DNA of 64,000 nt from an uncultured Lachnospiraceae bacterium (GCA_910584725.1 CAJUBE010000008.1:67501-131500); one strand, 5' to 3'. Counted from the first letter of the stretch, positions 18,031 to 27,009 are shown. Made by a program: numbers and translations. The notes: generated by a model from the letters alone, not told the origin.

Positions 18031-18438
18031 TCAACCACCATCCTTAATTTGCGCCACTACATATTCCTCTACCCTATCGTAAAAATACTGTGCATTTGAT
18101 ATCTGTTCTTCAACCTCTTTTTTCGATATTACAAAATAGTCATTATAGTCGCTATCGCTACGAATATCAAAGGCTTCCGATATGATATCTGACATAGATA
18201 CATCGAATATCCCTGTTTTTATATATTCTTTGCGAAAATAAGCGCCCACCGCAGAATGTTTTGAAAAGTCTATGGAACTTAATGCTAATACACTTCGCAT
18301 ACAATGAAAAACAGCATAATAAGAACGATTTGCCGCACCCTTGTAATCCGATATTTCTATCAATGCTTTTGCCGATATAATACATTGTCTCGCTGTCTCT
18401 AAACGATATATAGCTAAATCTGCCCTTGCTTTATCCAT
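18031..18438 (-). CDS. HEPN-domain protein (putative toxin of HEPN/MNT pair)
   Basis: A 135-residue all-helical HEPN protein of the COG1895 type: ANRSYYAVFHCMRSVL in the first core helix, DFSKHSAVGAYFRKEYI in the middle, and RSDSDYNDYF near residue 95. HEPN proteins paired with minimal nucleotidyltransferases act as RNase-type toxins in known cases (HepT); here the clearest R...H arrangement is RSYYAVFH. The gene starts 8 bp inside the MNT gene, the standard coupled layout. The last 16 or so codons are duplicated at 17415-17464. Confidence 0.8.
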   Translation of the reverse strand: MDKARADLAIYRLETARQCIISAKALIEISDYKGAANRSYYAVFHCMRSVLALSSIDFSKHSAVGAYFRKEYIKTGIFDVSMSDIISEAFDIRSDSDYNDYFVISKKEVEEQISNAQYFYDRVEEYVVAQIKDGG

Positions 18439-18781
18439 AAATACTCACGCCTTCCTTTTCAATGTTTTGATAAAAAGGCTGGTACTTCATATTGTTTTCA
18501 TAATCATCACTATTACGTGCAAGAAGCGAAACCATAATATCATTTTTTAAACCAACGCGGCTTGCAATTCTACTAATTTCTTTTCGTCGTTGCATTATTT
18601 CTTTTTGATCGCAATTCAATAAAATCATGATATCAACGTCTGATTCCAAATTAAAATCCCCACGTGCATATGAACCGTACAAAATAATACGTTCAATCTT
18701 TGCACCAAATAATTTTATCAATTCTTCATATACTTCAGACGTAATATTTTCTATCTTTTCTTTCATTTCTTGATACCTCAT
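18431..18781 (-). CDS. MNT-type minimal nucleotidyltransferase (putative antitoxin)
   Basis: About 116 residues with the pol-beta nucleotidyltransferase signature: LYGSYARGDFNLESDVDIM contains the GS motif and the paired metal-binding aspartates. In characterised MntA/HepT systems this protein neutralises the HEPN toxin by adenylylating it. The chosen start (18781) gives MRYQEMKEK; an internal ATG at 18766 with GAGG 8 bases upstream is equally plausible. A longer in-frame start at 18850 lies in sequence shared with the decayed copy and lacks a ribosome site. Confidence 0.8.
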   Translation of the reverse strand: MRYQEMKEKIENITSEVYEELIKLFGAKIERIILYGSYARGDFNLESDVDIMILLNCDQKEIMQRRKEISRIASRVGLKNDIMVSLLARNSDDYENNMKYQPFYQNIEKEGVSIYG

Positions 18782-18884
18782 ATATTTCTCAAATCCCAAT
18801 ATCCATCTGCTTTTTATAAGTATATCCCAAAAAACTTTGCTTCTCAACACTCTTTCACAAAAATAATACTAAGGCGGAAAGTCC

Positions 18885-19583
18885 TCAAACTCTCCGCCAC
18901 CTGTCCTTCACCTTACAATACACCACCGCTGTCAATGTACTGATAAACGTCGCCACAATCGCCGGCGCGATAATCCCCGCCGGGTTCACGCTCCCGTACT
19001 GACTGCGGTAGGCAATCATATTCACCGGGATCAGCTGCAAGGAAGATATATTCAGTATCAAAAATGTACACATCTCGTTGCTGGCAACCCTGCCACTCTT
19101 CCCATTTGCCGCTGCGGGCAGCTCACCGCCTCCCTTTCCTGCCCTGTTCTGCTTTTTTTTTCCATCCGCCAATATGCCTTCCCCTGACAAAGCATACCCC
19201 GGATTCCCCCGCTCCGCCTCCAGTTTCGCCAGTTCCTCCATTGCCTTAAGCCCCGCCGGCGTACACGCCCAGCCCAGCCCCAGCACGTTGGCAATCAGGT
19301 TTGTGGCGATATACTCCCTTGCCGGATGCCCTTTCGGGATGCGCGGAAAAAGAAAGCTGATGAAGGGTTGTATGCCTCTCGTCAGCTTTGCAATCAGACC
19401 CGATTTCTGTGCGATCTCCATAAGCCCCACCCACAGCGCCATCACACCGATCATGGTGATGCAGAGGGATACCGCGTCCCCGGCGGAGTCAAGCGCCGCG
19501 TTTGTCACCTCCGCCATTTTCCCTGTGAACGCGCCGTACACGACGCCGATCAGAATCATAAATGCCCAGATATAATTTAACAT
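18885..19583 (-). CDS. spmA: Spore maturation protein A (nucleoside-recognition/Gate family)
   Basis: A 232-residue membrane protein with the Gate-domain pattern: MLNYIWAFMILIGVVYGAFT, TMIGVMALWVGLMEIAQKSG, and ATNLIANVLGLGWACTPAGL followed by KAMEELAKLE. SpmA is needed for spore core dehydration in Bacillus. It is longer than the roughly 195-residue homologue because of a hydrophilic insert (about 140-175, Gly/Lys-rich). The start at 19583 has AGAGG upstream. The usual partner spmB is not next to it; the MNT/HEPN pair follows instead. Two decayed fragments of the gene lie nearby. Confidence 0.82.
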   Translation of the reverse strand: MLNYIWAFMILIGVVYGAFTGKMAEVTNAALDSAGDAVSLCITMIGVMALWVGLMEIAQKSGLIAKLTRGIQPFISFLFPRIPKGHPAREYIATNLIANVLGLGWACTPAGLKAMEELAKLEAERGNPGYALSGEGILADGKKKQNRAGKGGGELPAAANGKSGRVASNEMCTFLILNISSLQLIPVNMIAYRSQYGSVNPAGIIAPAIVATFISTLTAVVYCKVKDRWRRV

Positions 19584-19694
19584 GAAAACCTCTTTGGCAT
19601 ACCGTCTCATTGACAGCAGACTGCAGCTGTATGAACCACATGCCGGAATACTATCTTCTTACTTCCAGTTTATGAACTTCACCGCATAATATGT

Positions 19695-21425
19695 TTACTG
19701 TCTTTTTGCCGCTCTCGCGCTTTTCCGCTCTCCGCCTCCCATATCCATCACCCCCATAACAGAAATGTCAATTTCCGACGCATCCACCAGTTCTGTGGTG
19801 TCCGCCCTCTGTTCCTCATCCGTGGCGGGTATCGTGCCGTCAATCTGTCCTTTGACACTTTCTGCTCGCAGCATTACCGTCTGATACAGCATTTCCGCGC
19901 CCGCCTCATACTCCTCATAGGAATAAAGCGCGGTAGGGTCCGTTTCCACCAGCGTGTCAATCCTGCTTCGGATTCCCCGGTAGACTTCCTCAAACCGTCC
20001 GTTCAGAACATACTCCTGCGAAAGCTCTCTCAGATACTCGTGATAGCGGGAGAGATATGTCTCGTTCTCCAGAAGCGCGTCAAAAAATGTCGTCCCCTGA
20101 AAAGGCGTATCCACCGCATCATTGACTACTTCCGACGCGCCACTCTCCCGCCCCTGATTCATACCGCCAAAAGAAAGGTTGTAATCCCACGGAAGAATAT
20201 TCAGCATACCATTGTATTCATACAGATAGTAGTTGTGCGCCATATTCCCGGAAAGGCTGTCAAGGTTTACGGAAAACGCATGTACCGCCATATATTTTAA
20301 GATGTTATCCACGTCCAGATATTTCTCAAGGTCGGTCCCCTCGCTGATGTTTTTGAGCGCTGTGACTACCCTGCTGTGATCGGTCTTCCCGGAATCCGTC
20401 ACCTCACTGTCCCATATGTCAGAGTAGCTGGACAGTTCCTCATCCGTGTAATTGAGATTTGCGCCGTTCCCACCGCCCATAGCATGATCGCCACCCGGCG
20501 GCATCTTTCCCGCAAAATCCGGCATTTCTCCGCCCGAAAACTCCACTTCCCCAGCCTCCCGCTCTTGCCCGGTTTCTGCAGAGTCAAAGTCTACGTCACC
20601 TAACAGTACCTTTTCCGCAAAATCCGGCATTTCTCCGCCCGGAAACTCCACTTCCCCAGCCTCCCGCTCTTGCCCGGTTTCTGCAGAGTCCGTCCCGGCG
20701 GCATCGCCCTTTCCGGCGTGCCGGGGCGGCTCCCCGTCAAACCCGGACGGCTTTCCACTGAAATTTCCGCCCTTAAAACCGCCGCCCATCTGCATACCGT
20801 CAGGCTTATATAACTTGCCGTCCCCGGTTCCGTAGTTCCGCAAAAGAAAGCTTTCCTCTACTGCTTCCAACGCCAGATATACGCCAATATATTTGCCGTT
20901 CACCGAAACTTCCGCATAATTATACAGGGATGCGTCCGCCCCCAGATACTGATACATATCATAAACCACAGCCTCCTTCATGCTGGTGGCATCCGCGTAA
21001 TTATTGTTTAAAATCAATTTATCAAGCCCCAGACAGGTCTGCCCTTCCACATAATGGTCAAATTCCAGTTTTAAACTGTATCTGTCCGTGTCGGGATTCA
21101 TGGCAATCGCCGACAGACTGGTATTTCCCTTCGGCCGGATTCCTACATTGCATATTTTCTGGTCATTGACGAGCACATCACAGGAATAATACTCCTCCGC
21201 CATGGCGTTTTCCAGCATATCCGCCCATTCCTCTTCCTCGATCTGGATATCGACACGCATAAGCTTTTCCGTATCAAACAGTGCCGTCTCGTATGCCATC
21301 GGCACTTCGACACCGCCCAGTGTCTCTACTACCTCCTGCGAAAGCCCCATCAGCCAGATGCAGAACGCAACGGCGGCAGCCATCATCACGCTGATGATCT
21401 TCGTTATATGTTTACAAGAAATCAT
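19695..21425 (-). CDS. CotH-family protein kinase-like surface protein
   Basis: A 576-residue protein with an N-terminal membrane/signal helix (about 8-30). The CotH fold is seen in IRPKGNTSLSAI near 96, LILNNNYADATSMKEAVVYD near 140, and the catalytic/metal segment GMLNILPWDYNLSFGGMN near 405. CotH proteins of Bacillus spores are atypical kinases. A Gly/Glu-rich insert in the middle holds a 35-residue tandem duplication. The gene is last in a VTC-DUF4956-CotH operon. GAGGTG precedes the ATG. The surface target is unknown. Confidence 0.85.
   Translation of the reverse strand: MISCKHITKIISVMMAAAVAFCIWLMGLSQEVVETLGGVEVPMAYETALFDTEKLMRVDIQIEEEEWADMLENAMAEEYYSCDVLVNDQKICNVGIRPKGNTSLSAIAMNPDTDRYSLKLEFDHYVEGQTCLGLDKLILNNNYADATSMKEAVVYDMYQYLGADASLYNYAEVSVNGKYIGVYLALEAVEESFLLRNYGTGDGKLYKPDGMQMGGGFKGGNFSGKPSGFDGEPPRHAGKGDAAGTDSAETGQEREAGEVEFPGGEMPDFAEKVLLGDVDFDSAETGQEREAGEVEFSGGEMPDFAGKMPPGGDHAMGGGNGANLNYTDEELSSYSDIWDSEVTDSGKTDHSRVVTALKNISEGTDLEKYLDVDNILKYMAVHAFSVNLDSLSGNMAHNYYLYEYNGMLNILPWDYNLSFGGMNQGRESGASEVVNDAVDTPFQGTTFFDALLENETYLSRYHEYLRELSQEYVLNGRFEEVYRGIRSRIDTLVETDPTALYSYEEYEAGAEMLYQTVMLRAESVKGQIDGTIPATDEEQRADTTELVDASEIDISVMGVMDMGGGERKSARAAKRQ
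20511..20690. repeat. 105-bp tandem duplication inside the CotH gene
   Basis: Positions 20511-20585 and 20616-20690 are 75-bp near-identical copies (one visible difference) with a 105-bp period, encoding a repeated acidic motif (SAETGQEREAGEVEF). The unit is a multiple of three, so copy number could vary without breaking the frame. Confidence 0.85.
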
Positions 21426-21446
21426 ACGTCACCTCGTTTCCGCGCG

Positions 21447-22118
21447 TCAGGACATATACTCCCCGTTGTAGCTTACAAGGGTAACATTTCCCACGCCCTC
21501 GATCTCATGCAGCCTGTTGACAAAGGACGTTGCCGCATCCGCCAGACGGACCTCCGCCGTCAGCTCAATGCCGCCCTCATTCACGGTTTTGGACTTTACC
21601 AGAAACCGTTTCAGCACCGTCCGCGCTATCTGTGCCGCCGCATCCTCCGCCTTTTCATCCTTACAATTCAAAATCAGAATATAGGGATGCTCATGTATCT
21701 TCCGGCTGGCAAACAATAGCAGGATTATGCCGATGATTGCGGAACCGATCACCGCCAGCGGAATCATCCCCGCACCGATTACAATTCCCGCCGCAATCGC
21801 CCAGAACAGATACACAATCTCAACCGGCTCCTTGATCGCCGCCCGGAAACGCACGATAGACAGCGCGCCCACCATGCCGAGAGACAGCACCACATTGGAC
21901 GTCACCGCCATGATCACCAGTGTTGTCACAAGGGAAAGTCCCACCAGCGTCAGCGCAAACCCGGACGAATACATCACGCCGGTAAATGTCTTTTTATAGA
22001 CCACGAAAATAAACAGCCCGATAACAAGGGCAAAGAGCATTCCGATCAGCGTATCAAGTGCCGAAAACTGTGTAACATTCTCCAAAAAGCTCGATTTAAA
22101 TATATCGTTAAAAGTCAT
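21447..22118 (-). CDS. DUF4956 membrane protein
   Basis: A 223-residue protein with about four membrane helices (25-140), containing the conserved LSLGMVGALSIVRFRAAIKEP motif of the DUF4956 family, and a C-terminal cytoplasmic alpha/beta domain (about 145-223). The start at 22118 has GGAGG upstream. It lies 20 bp after the VTC gene and 21 bp before CotH. This gene trio recurs in Firmicutes, suggesting a common role, perhaps in polyphosphate handling at the membrane. Function is not established. Confidence 0.85.
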   Translation of the reverse strand: MTFNDIFKSSFLENVTQFSALDTLIGMLFALVIGLFIFVVYKKTFTGVMYSSGFALTLVGLSLVTTLVIMAVTSNVVLSLGMVGALSIVRFRAAIKEPVEIVYLFWAIAAGIVIGAGMIPLAVIGSAIIGIILLLFASRKIHEHPYILILNCKDEKAEDAAAQIARTVLKRFLVKSKTVNEGGIELTAEVRLADAATSFVNRLHEIEGVGNVTLVSYNGEYMS

Positions 22119-22138
22119 TTTTCTTTTCCTCCTTTTTC

Positions 22139-22831
22139 TTAACCAAACCGTCTGCACGCCTCATATTTTGAAAACGCCGTCTGCCGCAACGTATTGATCT
22201 GGACAAGCCTCTGTATCATTTCCGGAAGGAATGCGTCATATTTCACTTCCAGAACCATATCCCGCGGCGCCTCCGCCGTATCGATATCTGCAACTTTCCT
22301 TTCCAGAAAATCCCGGTGGAACAGCGTCGTCCGAATATCCGAATCAAAGGTAATCCGCACGTTTCCCGCCCGGTAAATATAAGGCTCGCGCATATAAGAT
22401 ACGAGCACCCTCGGGCGAAGCATCTGGTAACGCATTTTTGCGTAAAGCTCCCGCACCAGCGGCGAAGGATGCCCCCGCATCCCATTCGTGTTCCCTGCCA
22501 GCAGTTCCCTGCACTCTTCTTCCGTAATCTGCGCATCAACTTTCATGCAGAGGTTGTTATCCTTAATCTTCTTTTCCAATGTCAGATAAGAAAAATCATC
22601 GTTGTAATATCTGATTCTGAACTTCTCCCGCATCGGAACACCGTTCATCTTTTCCCGCAGCGCTTTATCGGCATAATTGTCGAAATAGATGCTCCGTATC
22701 AGATATTTTCCGTCCGCTCCCGTATGTACGTCGCTTTGCATGACTGTCCGCAGACGGTTTCGCAGTTCTATATACTGCGCATAGCCGATCCGGTATTTCA
22801 GCTCATGCCGGAATTTTTCTGTCTGATTCAC
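22139..22831 (-). CDS. VTC-domain polyphosphate polymerase-like protein
   Basis: A 230-residue protein made of a single VTC domain. It has the family's basic tunnel motifs: FRHELKYRIG at the N-terminus, IRSIYFDNYAD near 48, REKFRIRYYND near 70 and LTLEKKIKDNNLCMK near 83, plus the C-terminal VLEVKYDAFLPEM. In yeast Vtc4 this fold polymerises ATP gamma-phosphate to polyphosphate. The start is GTG with AGGAG seven bases upstream. A 10-bp perfect hairpin sits in its leader (22855-22887). Confidence 0.85.
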   Translation of the reverse strand: MNQTEKFRHELKYRIGYAQYIELRNRLRTVMQSDVHTGADGKYLIRSIYFDNYADKALREKMNGVPMREKFRIRYYNDDFSYLTLEKKIKDNNLCMKVDAQITEEECRELLAGNTNGMRGHPSPLVRELYAKMRYQMLRPRVLVSYMREPYIYRAGNVRITFDSDIRTTLFHRDFLERKVADIDTAEAPRDMVLEVKYDAFLPEMIQRLVQINTLRQTAFSKYEACRRFG

Positions 22832-22854
22832 ACGTTTTCTCCTTTCCGTGCCTT

Positions 22855-22887
22855 GCGGGAACTGTTTCCTTCTTTCACAGTTCCCGC
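22855..22887 (-). promoter_or_regulatory. Leader hairpin upstream of the VTC operon
   Basis: GCGGGAACTG and CAGTTCCCGC form a perfect 10-bp stem with a 13-nt loop, 24 bp upstream of the GTG start. No T-tract follows, so it is not an obvious terminator. It could stabilise the mRNA or bind a regulator. Confidence 0.5.
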
Positions 22888-23187
22888 TAAAGCGTATTCT
22901 CTTTTTTGCATCAAATATGGGTAAAGTATAGATGTCTTTCCTAAAATGTACTTAAAAACAGATGTGATTTTTTGATGAACAATATGAGCGGAGTCAATCG
23001 CATTGCATATTTTCCCCGCCAAACACCGCCAGCCAAACAAAATCCAGTTCCCATGCTTCAAAAATATCACTTCTGCAGCCAATGTCATTAAATTTGGTTT
23101 CACCTACTGTTCAGTTTAGACAGTGTCCTATTTCGGCTAAATGCTATTAGGTGGGTTTTATGCAAAAATGCTTGCGTCGGCAGAACT
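22888..23187. other. Gene-free stretch
   Basis: I see no convincing gene or named element in this stretch upstream of the candidate RNA. It is AT-rich and probably contains the VTC operon promoter on the minus strand. Confidence 0.5.
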
Positions 23188-23200
23188 GGTATGATAGAAT
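23188..23200 (+). promoter_or_regulatory. Extended -10 promoter for the structured RNA
   Basis: TGGTATGAT is an extended -10 element located about 15-20 bp before the start of the structured RNA. The -35 region is weak. Confidence 0.45.
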
Positions 23201-23265
23201 GTACACGAGATTTCAAGAACATAGCGATGTACCGATTGATGCTGCGCCAACAGGATCGACGGATA

Positions 23266-23285
23266 GGCAGGCAAGTGCCACACAA
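23266..23285. repeat. 20-bp direct repeat, left copy
   Basis: GGCAGGCAAGTGCCACACAA occurs exactly here and again at 28966-28985, 5,700 bp apart. It lies inside the structured RNA. The surrounding bases (GCGCCAAC upstream) are also shared. Confidence 0.85.
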
Positions 23286-23452
23286 GACGGGGAAAGACTG
23301 TTGTAATACAGTCCCTTTGTGCCCATAAACATAGCGGGGTGTAGGTGTGGAAACGCATTTGCATCCCGTTCTTGATTTCTCACGGAGTCTTCCCCGGCGT
23401 CAGAATGTATTCTGGCGCCCCGGGAGCACTCGGTGGGAGATCGGAGTCGAGA

Positions 23453-23490
23453 GACTGCGGTTACATTGCGATACTGCAGTCCTTTTTTTT
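23453..23490 (+). terminator. Rho-independent terminator of the structured RNA
   Basis: The GACTGC/GCAGTC stem (23453-23458 and 23476-23481) is followed by C and eight T's. Confidence 0.75.
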
Positions 23491-23510
23491 GCCATTTTAT
23501 AAAAGAAATC

Positions 23511-23600
23511 GTGAAATGGCTGCAGCAGGAAACTACATTTGATGTAAAAATTAAGGCACTGAATTATTCCGGCAAGTGGCGGGTCAGTGATGCAGAATAA
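23511..23600 (+). other. Possible small ORF or gene remnant before the HD gene
   Basis: A frame open from the terminator T-tract to a TAA at 23600 reads like protein (for example VKWLQQETTFDVKIKAL from a GTG at 23511). There is no ribosome site. It could be the tail of a lost gene. Confidence 0.25.
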
Positions 23601-23621
23601 GAGGAACGAAGGGGATTGATT

Positions 23622-25670
23622 ATGGGATATCGGACAATAGAAGAACTGAATCATAGATACGGCATAGGACCTAAAATTCCTGAGTTAAAGGAATATGCGG
23701 AGGGAACGGATTTCAAGTCCTGCGTGATTCGTTTTTTTTATAACCGCTGCGAAGGCTTGGAGTATGATTTTTCGAAAAATACGGATGACAGAACAGGGAA
23801 AAGCAATAAACCCGGAGTGATTCCATTTAATATGGAGAAGGATATAGACAGACTGTGCATGCAGAAAGCAATGGAAAGATTTTTGGACAGTGGTTGTGCG
23901 ACGGATGCATTTGATGTGTATTTTTGTTATCTGGAAATATTTTTCGGCGCTTATGAGAAGACGAGAAAAATGATTGAAATGCTTTCTGAATATGAGATCA
24001 ATGGAAGCGCGCTCCTTATGAAGCACAGGGATCATTACAGTCATTCGGTTTATGTGTTTGCTTTGGGACTGGCCGTTTTTGATACGAGCAAAGCATTTCG
24101 CCGGGCTTATGCAAAAGCTTATAAAAATAAATTTGGAACAGCAGAAGAAGATTCGCCGGAGGCTGCAAACCACTTTTTGAAATATTGGGGACTTACAGCG
24201 CTGTTTCATGATATAGGTTATCCGTTTGAACTTCCATTTGAACAGGTGGAAGCATATTTTGAGAGCGCAAATAGGGACGGATATAAACGTAAAGACGGCA
24301 GATTCCACATTGCATATACGGATGTAAACACATGGGTAAAATTTTCAAAGGATGAAAAAGATGCCATTCAGACTGCAGCAGGAAAGTTATATGACACAAC
24401 AGATGATTTGTTTGCGGATTGGATTTGTGAAAAGCTTGCCGCAAATAAGGAAAACTATGAAATTTTACAAAACCCGGAGGAATTAAAAAAGAAGCTTCAG
24501 GAAAAGACTGCATCTCCAAAGTCATTTAACTATTTTATGGATCATGCGTATTTTTCGGCAAATATTCTGCTCAGGCAAATCTTGGAAAACAGGGAGGAAG
24601 CGTTGAAGGAGGAAGATGTGGATGCGGTTGTCGCAATACTGCTCCACAACAGTCTGTTCAAGCGAACCATAGCCCATAATGGCAATTATAACGATGAAGA
24701 TAATATTCCTTTTCCGATGGAAAACTATCCACTGGCATATTTGTTAATGCTCTGTGATGAATTGCAGTGTTGGGACAGAAACGCATACGGACGCAACAGC
24801 AGAACCCAGCTGCACCCGATGGACTGTCAGTTTGCGTTTAGGGATAGTGGTATATTTGCAACATATCTTTTTGACCGGTCAGAGCAATACCGCATAGATG
24901 AGGCGGTTCAAAATAAGGATAAAAAAGGCGTCAAACCATATTTTGAATTTGTAAAAGAGAATGCTATGACGGATGTGGAACGTGATATCAGAAAAATAGT
25001 CGATCTGGCAGATCAGGCAGATCAAAATGAGACACGGTTGTATTTGAATATAGATTCAAACTTAACGGATAAGAAATCAGTTAAACGCAGCGTGTCATCA
25101 AGCCGCTATATGCATCTATATGATTTTGCCGTCGTTTTGAACGGAAGATATGTGGAACAGTATAAGAGGAGCACAGGGGAATTGAAACCGGGAGAGTATC
25201 TCTCCAAGGAAGATCTGTATCGGGAATTTGATAAGCTTTCGCTGGAATACAAGATGTCAAATGTTTTGCAGGCAAAAGAATTTGCGAACCATTTGGATAA
25301 AATCGGATGCTTTTATTCTGATGTGCCAAACAATAACGAGCTGCTAAGGGAGTTTTCAAAAGAACAATTGATTGAAATGGCGAAATGGGAACATATTCGT
25401 TGGAATAAAGAAAAGACGGAGATGGAGTGGAGATATGCGGATCGGTCAGTATATAACGAGATCGGGAGAGAGATTTTACGGCTTCATGAGCTGGTGATTA
25501 ACGGTTTTGAGCGCCTCGGAGAAAATCAGGAGGAATGCGGGAAAGAACACTTTGAACAACTGCCTGTTGAGGAGAAGTTAAAAGATGGTGAACCCCTTAA
25601 TTTGATGCTTGAAATGCTTAGGCAGGAAGATGGCGTAAGCATCTATCAGTTTGTAGGAGAAACAGAATGA
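23622..25670 (+). CDS. HD-domain phosphohydrolase with RyR-like C-terminus (module gene 1)
   Basis: A 682-residue soluble protein. An HD-superfamily metal site is spread over residues 135-380: HRDHYSHSVYVF (His), ALFHDIG (His-Asp), MDHAYFSAN (His), ILLHNS (His) and LMLCDELQCWDR (final Asp). This predicts a metal-dependent phosphohydrolase acting on a nucleotide or nucleic acid. Near residue 585, LIEMAKWEHIRWNKEKTEMEW resembles the RyR (ryanodine-receptor repeat) module also found in the next gene. The start at 23622 has AAGGGG upstream. The stop overlaps the next start (ATGA), so the two are coupled. I know no named family for the full protein. Confidence 0.75.
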   Translation: MGYRTIEELNHRYGIGPKIPELKEYAEGTDFKSCVIRFFYNRCEGLEYDFSKNTDDRTGKSNKPGVIPFNMEKDIDRLCMQKAMERFLDSGCATDAFDVYFCYLEIFFGAYEKTRKMIEMLSEYEINGSALLMKHRDHYSHSVYVFALGLAVFDTSKAFRRAYAKAYKNKFGTAEEDSPEAANHFLKYWGLTALFHDIGYPFELPFEQVEAYFESANRDGYKRKDGRFHIAYTDVNTWVKFSKDEKDAIQTAAGKLYDTTDDLFADWICEKLAANKENYEILQNPEELKKKLQEKTASPKSFNYFMDHAYFSANILLRQILENREEALKEEDVDAVVAILLHNSLFKRTIAHNGNYNDEDNIPFPMENYPLAYLLMLCDELQCWDRNAYGRNSRTQLHPMDCQFAFRDSGIFATYLFDRSEQYRIDEAVQNKDKKGVKPYFEFVKENAMTDVERDIRKIVDLADQADQNETRLYLNIDSNLTDKKSVKRSVSSSRYMHLYDFAVVLNGRYVEQYKRSTGELKPGEYLSKEDLYREFDKLSLEYKMSNVLQAKEFANHLDKIGCFYSDVPNNNELLREFSKEQLIEMAKWEHIRWNKEKTEMEWRYADRSVYNEIGREILRLHELVINGFERLGENQEECGKEHFEQLPVEEKLKDGEPLNLMLEMLRQEDGVSIYQFVGETE

Positions 25671-27009
25671 AAAACGTAAAGAAGTTTATCCCCTTATTAG
25701 GTGCGATTCCGTTTATCCTTGGTTCTTTGGGGTACTATATGGCGGGTGTCCCATTCGCAGATGCATTGTACGGGGCTTTTACCCTATATTTTTCGTCGCC
25801 CTCCGCTGAAGGATATAATGGTTTAATTGAAGCGGCACGCTGGACAGCGCCGGCAACCACGATAACAGCCTTTGCGTATCTGCTGCGAAGCGCGTGGGAA
25901 AAGTTGACGTGGTTTGTAAAGAGCCGGGCAAAAGACAGCATTGCAGTGTACGCCGAGGCGGATTTCTCCATTGAGGATTATGCCGGCAAACCGGTGATAT
26001 ATGCAGGAAAAAGATCATTCCAAAGGCAAAATCGCAGATATTACTTTTTAAGACGGACCGTGAGAATATTGAATTTTATGAAGCAAACAAAAAGCAGCTT
26101 CAAAATAAAAAAGTATATATTGGAATAAGGGAAATAGAACTTGGCTTTTTCAGAGATTCCAAGGCGGTATTTTTTGATATCAACGGTACAATTGCCCGCT
26201 TGCTCTGGAAAGAAATTAAAATATGGACGTTTGGGAAAAACAAGATAACTATTGTAATATATGGGGATTCTGTATTGGGACAGAGCATTTTATCCGCAGG
26301 ATTATTGATAAATCTGTTCCATGTGGATCAACAGGTGGATTACACCTTCATAACGGACTGCCATTCCTATGAGAGAAAGCATAAAGATATGGAACTATGG
26401 AATGCTGACCGCATTTGCTATGTTTCAAAAGAGGATAGAACAGCAGATGAAACGCTGGAATCGGCTGATGTGGTAATTGTGGCGGACGAGGTTTCTCTTG
26501 ACACGTTACAGACGATTTGTGTATGTACACGGTCTAAAGACATTTATTACTATGCGCCCAATAAAAATCCAATCTCTGAGTTGCTGCATATGGAATCTCT
26601 TCATCCGTTTGGGAAAACTGAACAGATTTTTAGCAATGAAAATATCCGCCGGGAAAAGATGCTTGAGAATGCGAAGGAATTACATCAGAAGTATCAAGAA
26701 AAACATGCGGGTACGGAAAACTGGGAAAATTTATCCGGCTTTTTGAAATGGTCTAATATTTCCGCGTCAGATTATTTGGATGTTATGAAGCAGTTAAAGC
26801 CGGGCGCCAGTGATGAAATGCTGGCAAAATTGGAACATATCAGGTGGTCGAGATTTTATTCCCTGAATTACTGGAGCTATGGGACGCCGAAGGCTGGAAA
26901 AAATAGGGATGAAAAATTAAAAATACATAAGTGCCTTGTTCGGTATGATGAGCTTACACAAGAGGAAAAAGAAAAGAATCTGGATGTGGTGAAGCAGATG
27001 TATACGTGA
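25667..27009 (+). pseudogene. Membrane TrkA-N/RyR protein split by a frameshift (module gene 2)
   Basis: Two frames (25667-26128 and one running through to 27009) form one protein. It starts with two membrane helices (FIPLLGAIPFILGSLGYYM; a second near AARWTAPATTITAFAYLL), as in channel-like TrkA-N proteins. A Rossmann-type region (ITIVIYGDSVLGQSIL and DVVIVADEVS) comes next, then a C-terminal RyR module (LAKLEHIRWSRFYSLNYW to HKCLVRYDELTQEE). The frame changes at five A's (26008-26012); a sixth A would join YAGK directly to KIIPKAKSQILLFKTDR. This may be a mutation, sequencing error or -1 slippage. The predicted role is a membrane effector gated by a nucleotide. Confidence 0.75.

Larger units (their letters stand above)
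23203..23490 (+). ncRNA. Large structured non-coding RNA candidate (raiA-motif-like?)
   Basis: About 290 nt with no coding frame. A long-range stem (TCAAGAAC 23213-23220 with GTTCTTGA 23368-23375) encloses a core containing GCGCCAAC, GGCAGGCAAGTGCC, a GACTGTTGTAATACAGTC hairpin and GTGTGGAAACGCA. A further hairpin follows (23396-23419, GGCG-CAGAAT/ATTCTG-CGCC), then a terminator with an eight-T tail. The size, core hairpins and Clostridial host resemble the raiA-motif class as I remember it, but I cannot confirm the match. The 5' half is repeated near 28905-28990. Confidence 0.6.

Noticed and set aside
22828..23103. Minus-strand ORF upstream of the VTC gene
   Set aside because: No ribosome site and no protein-like composition; it runs through the leader hairpin and AT-rich spacer.
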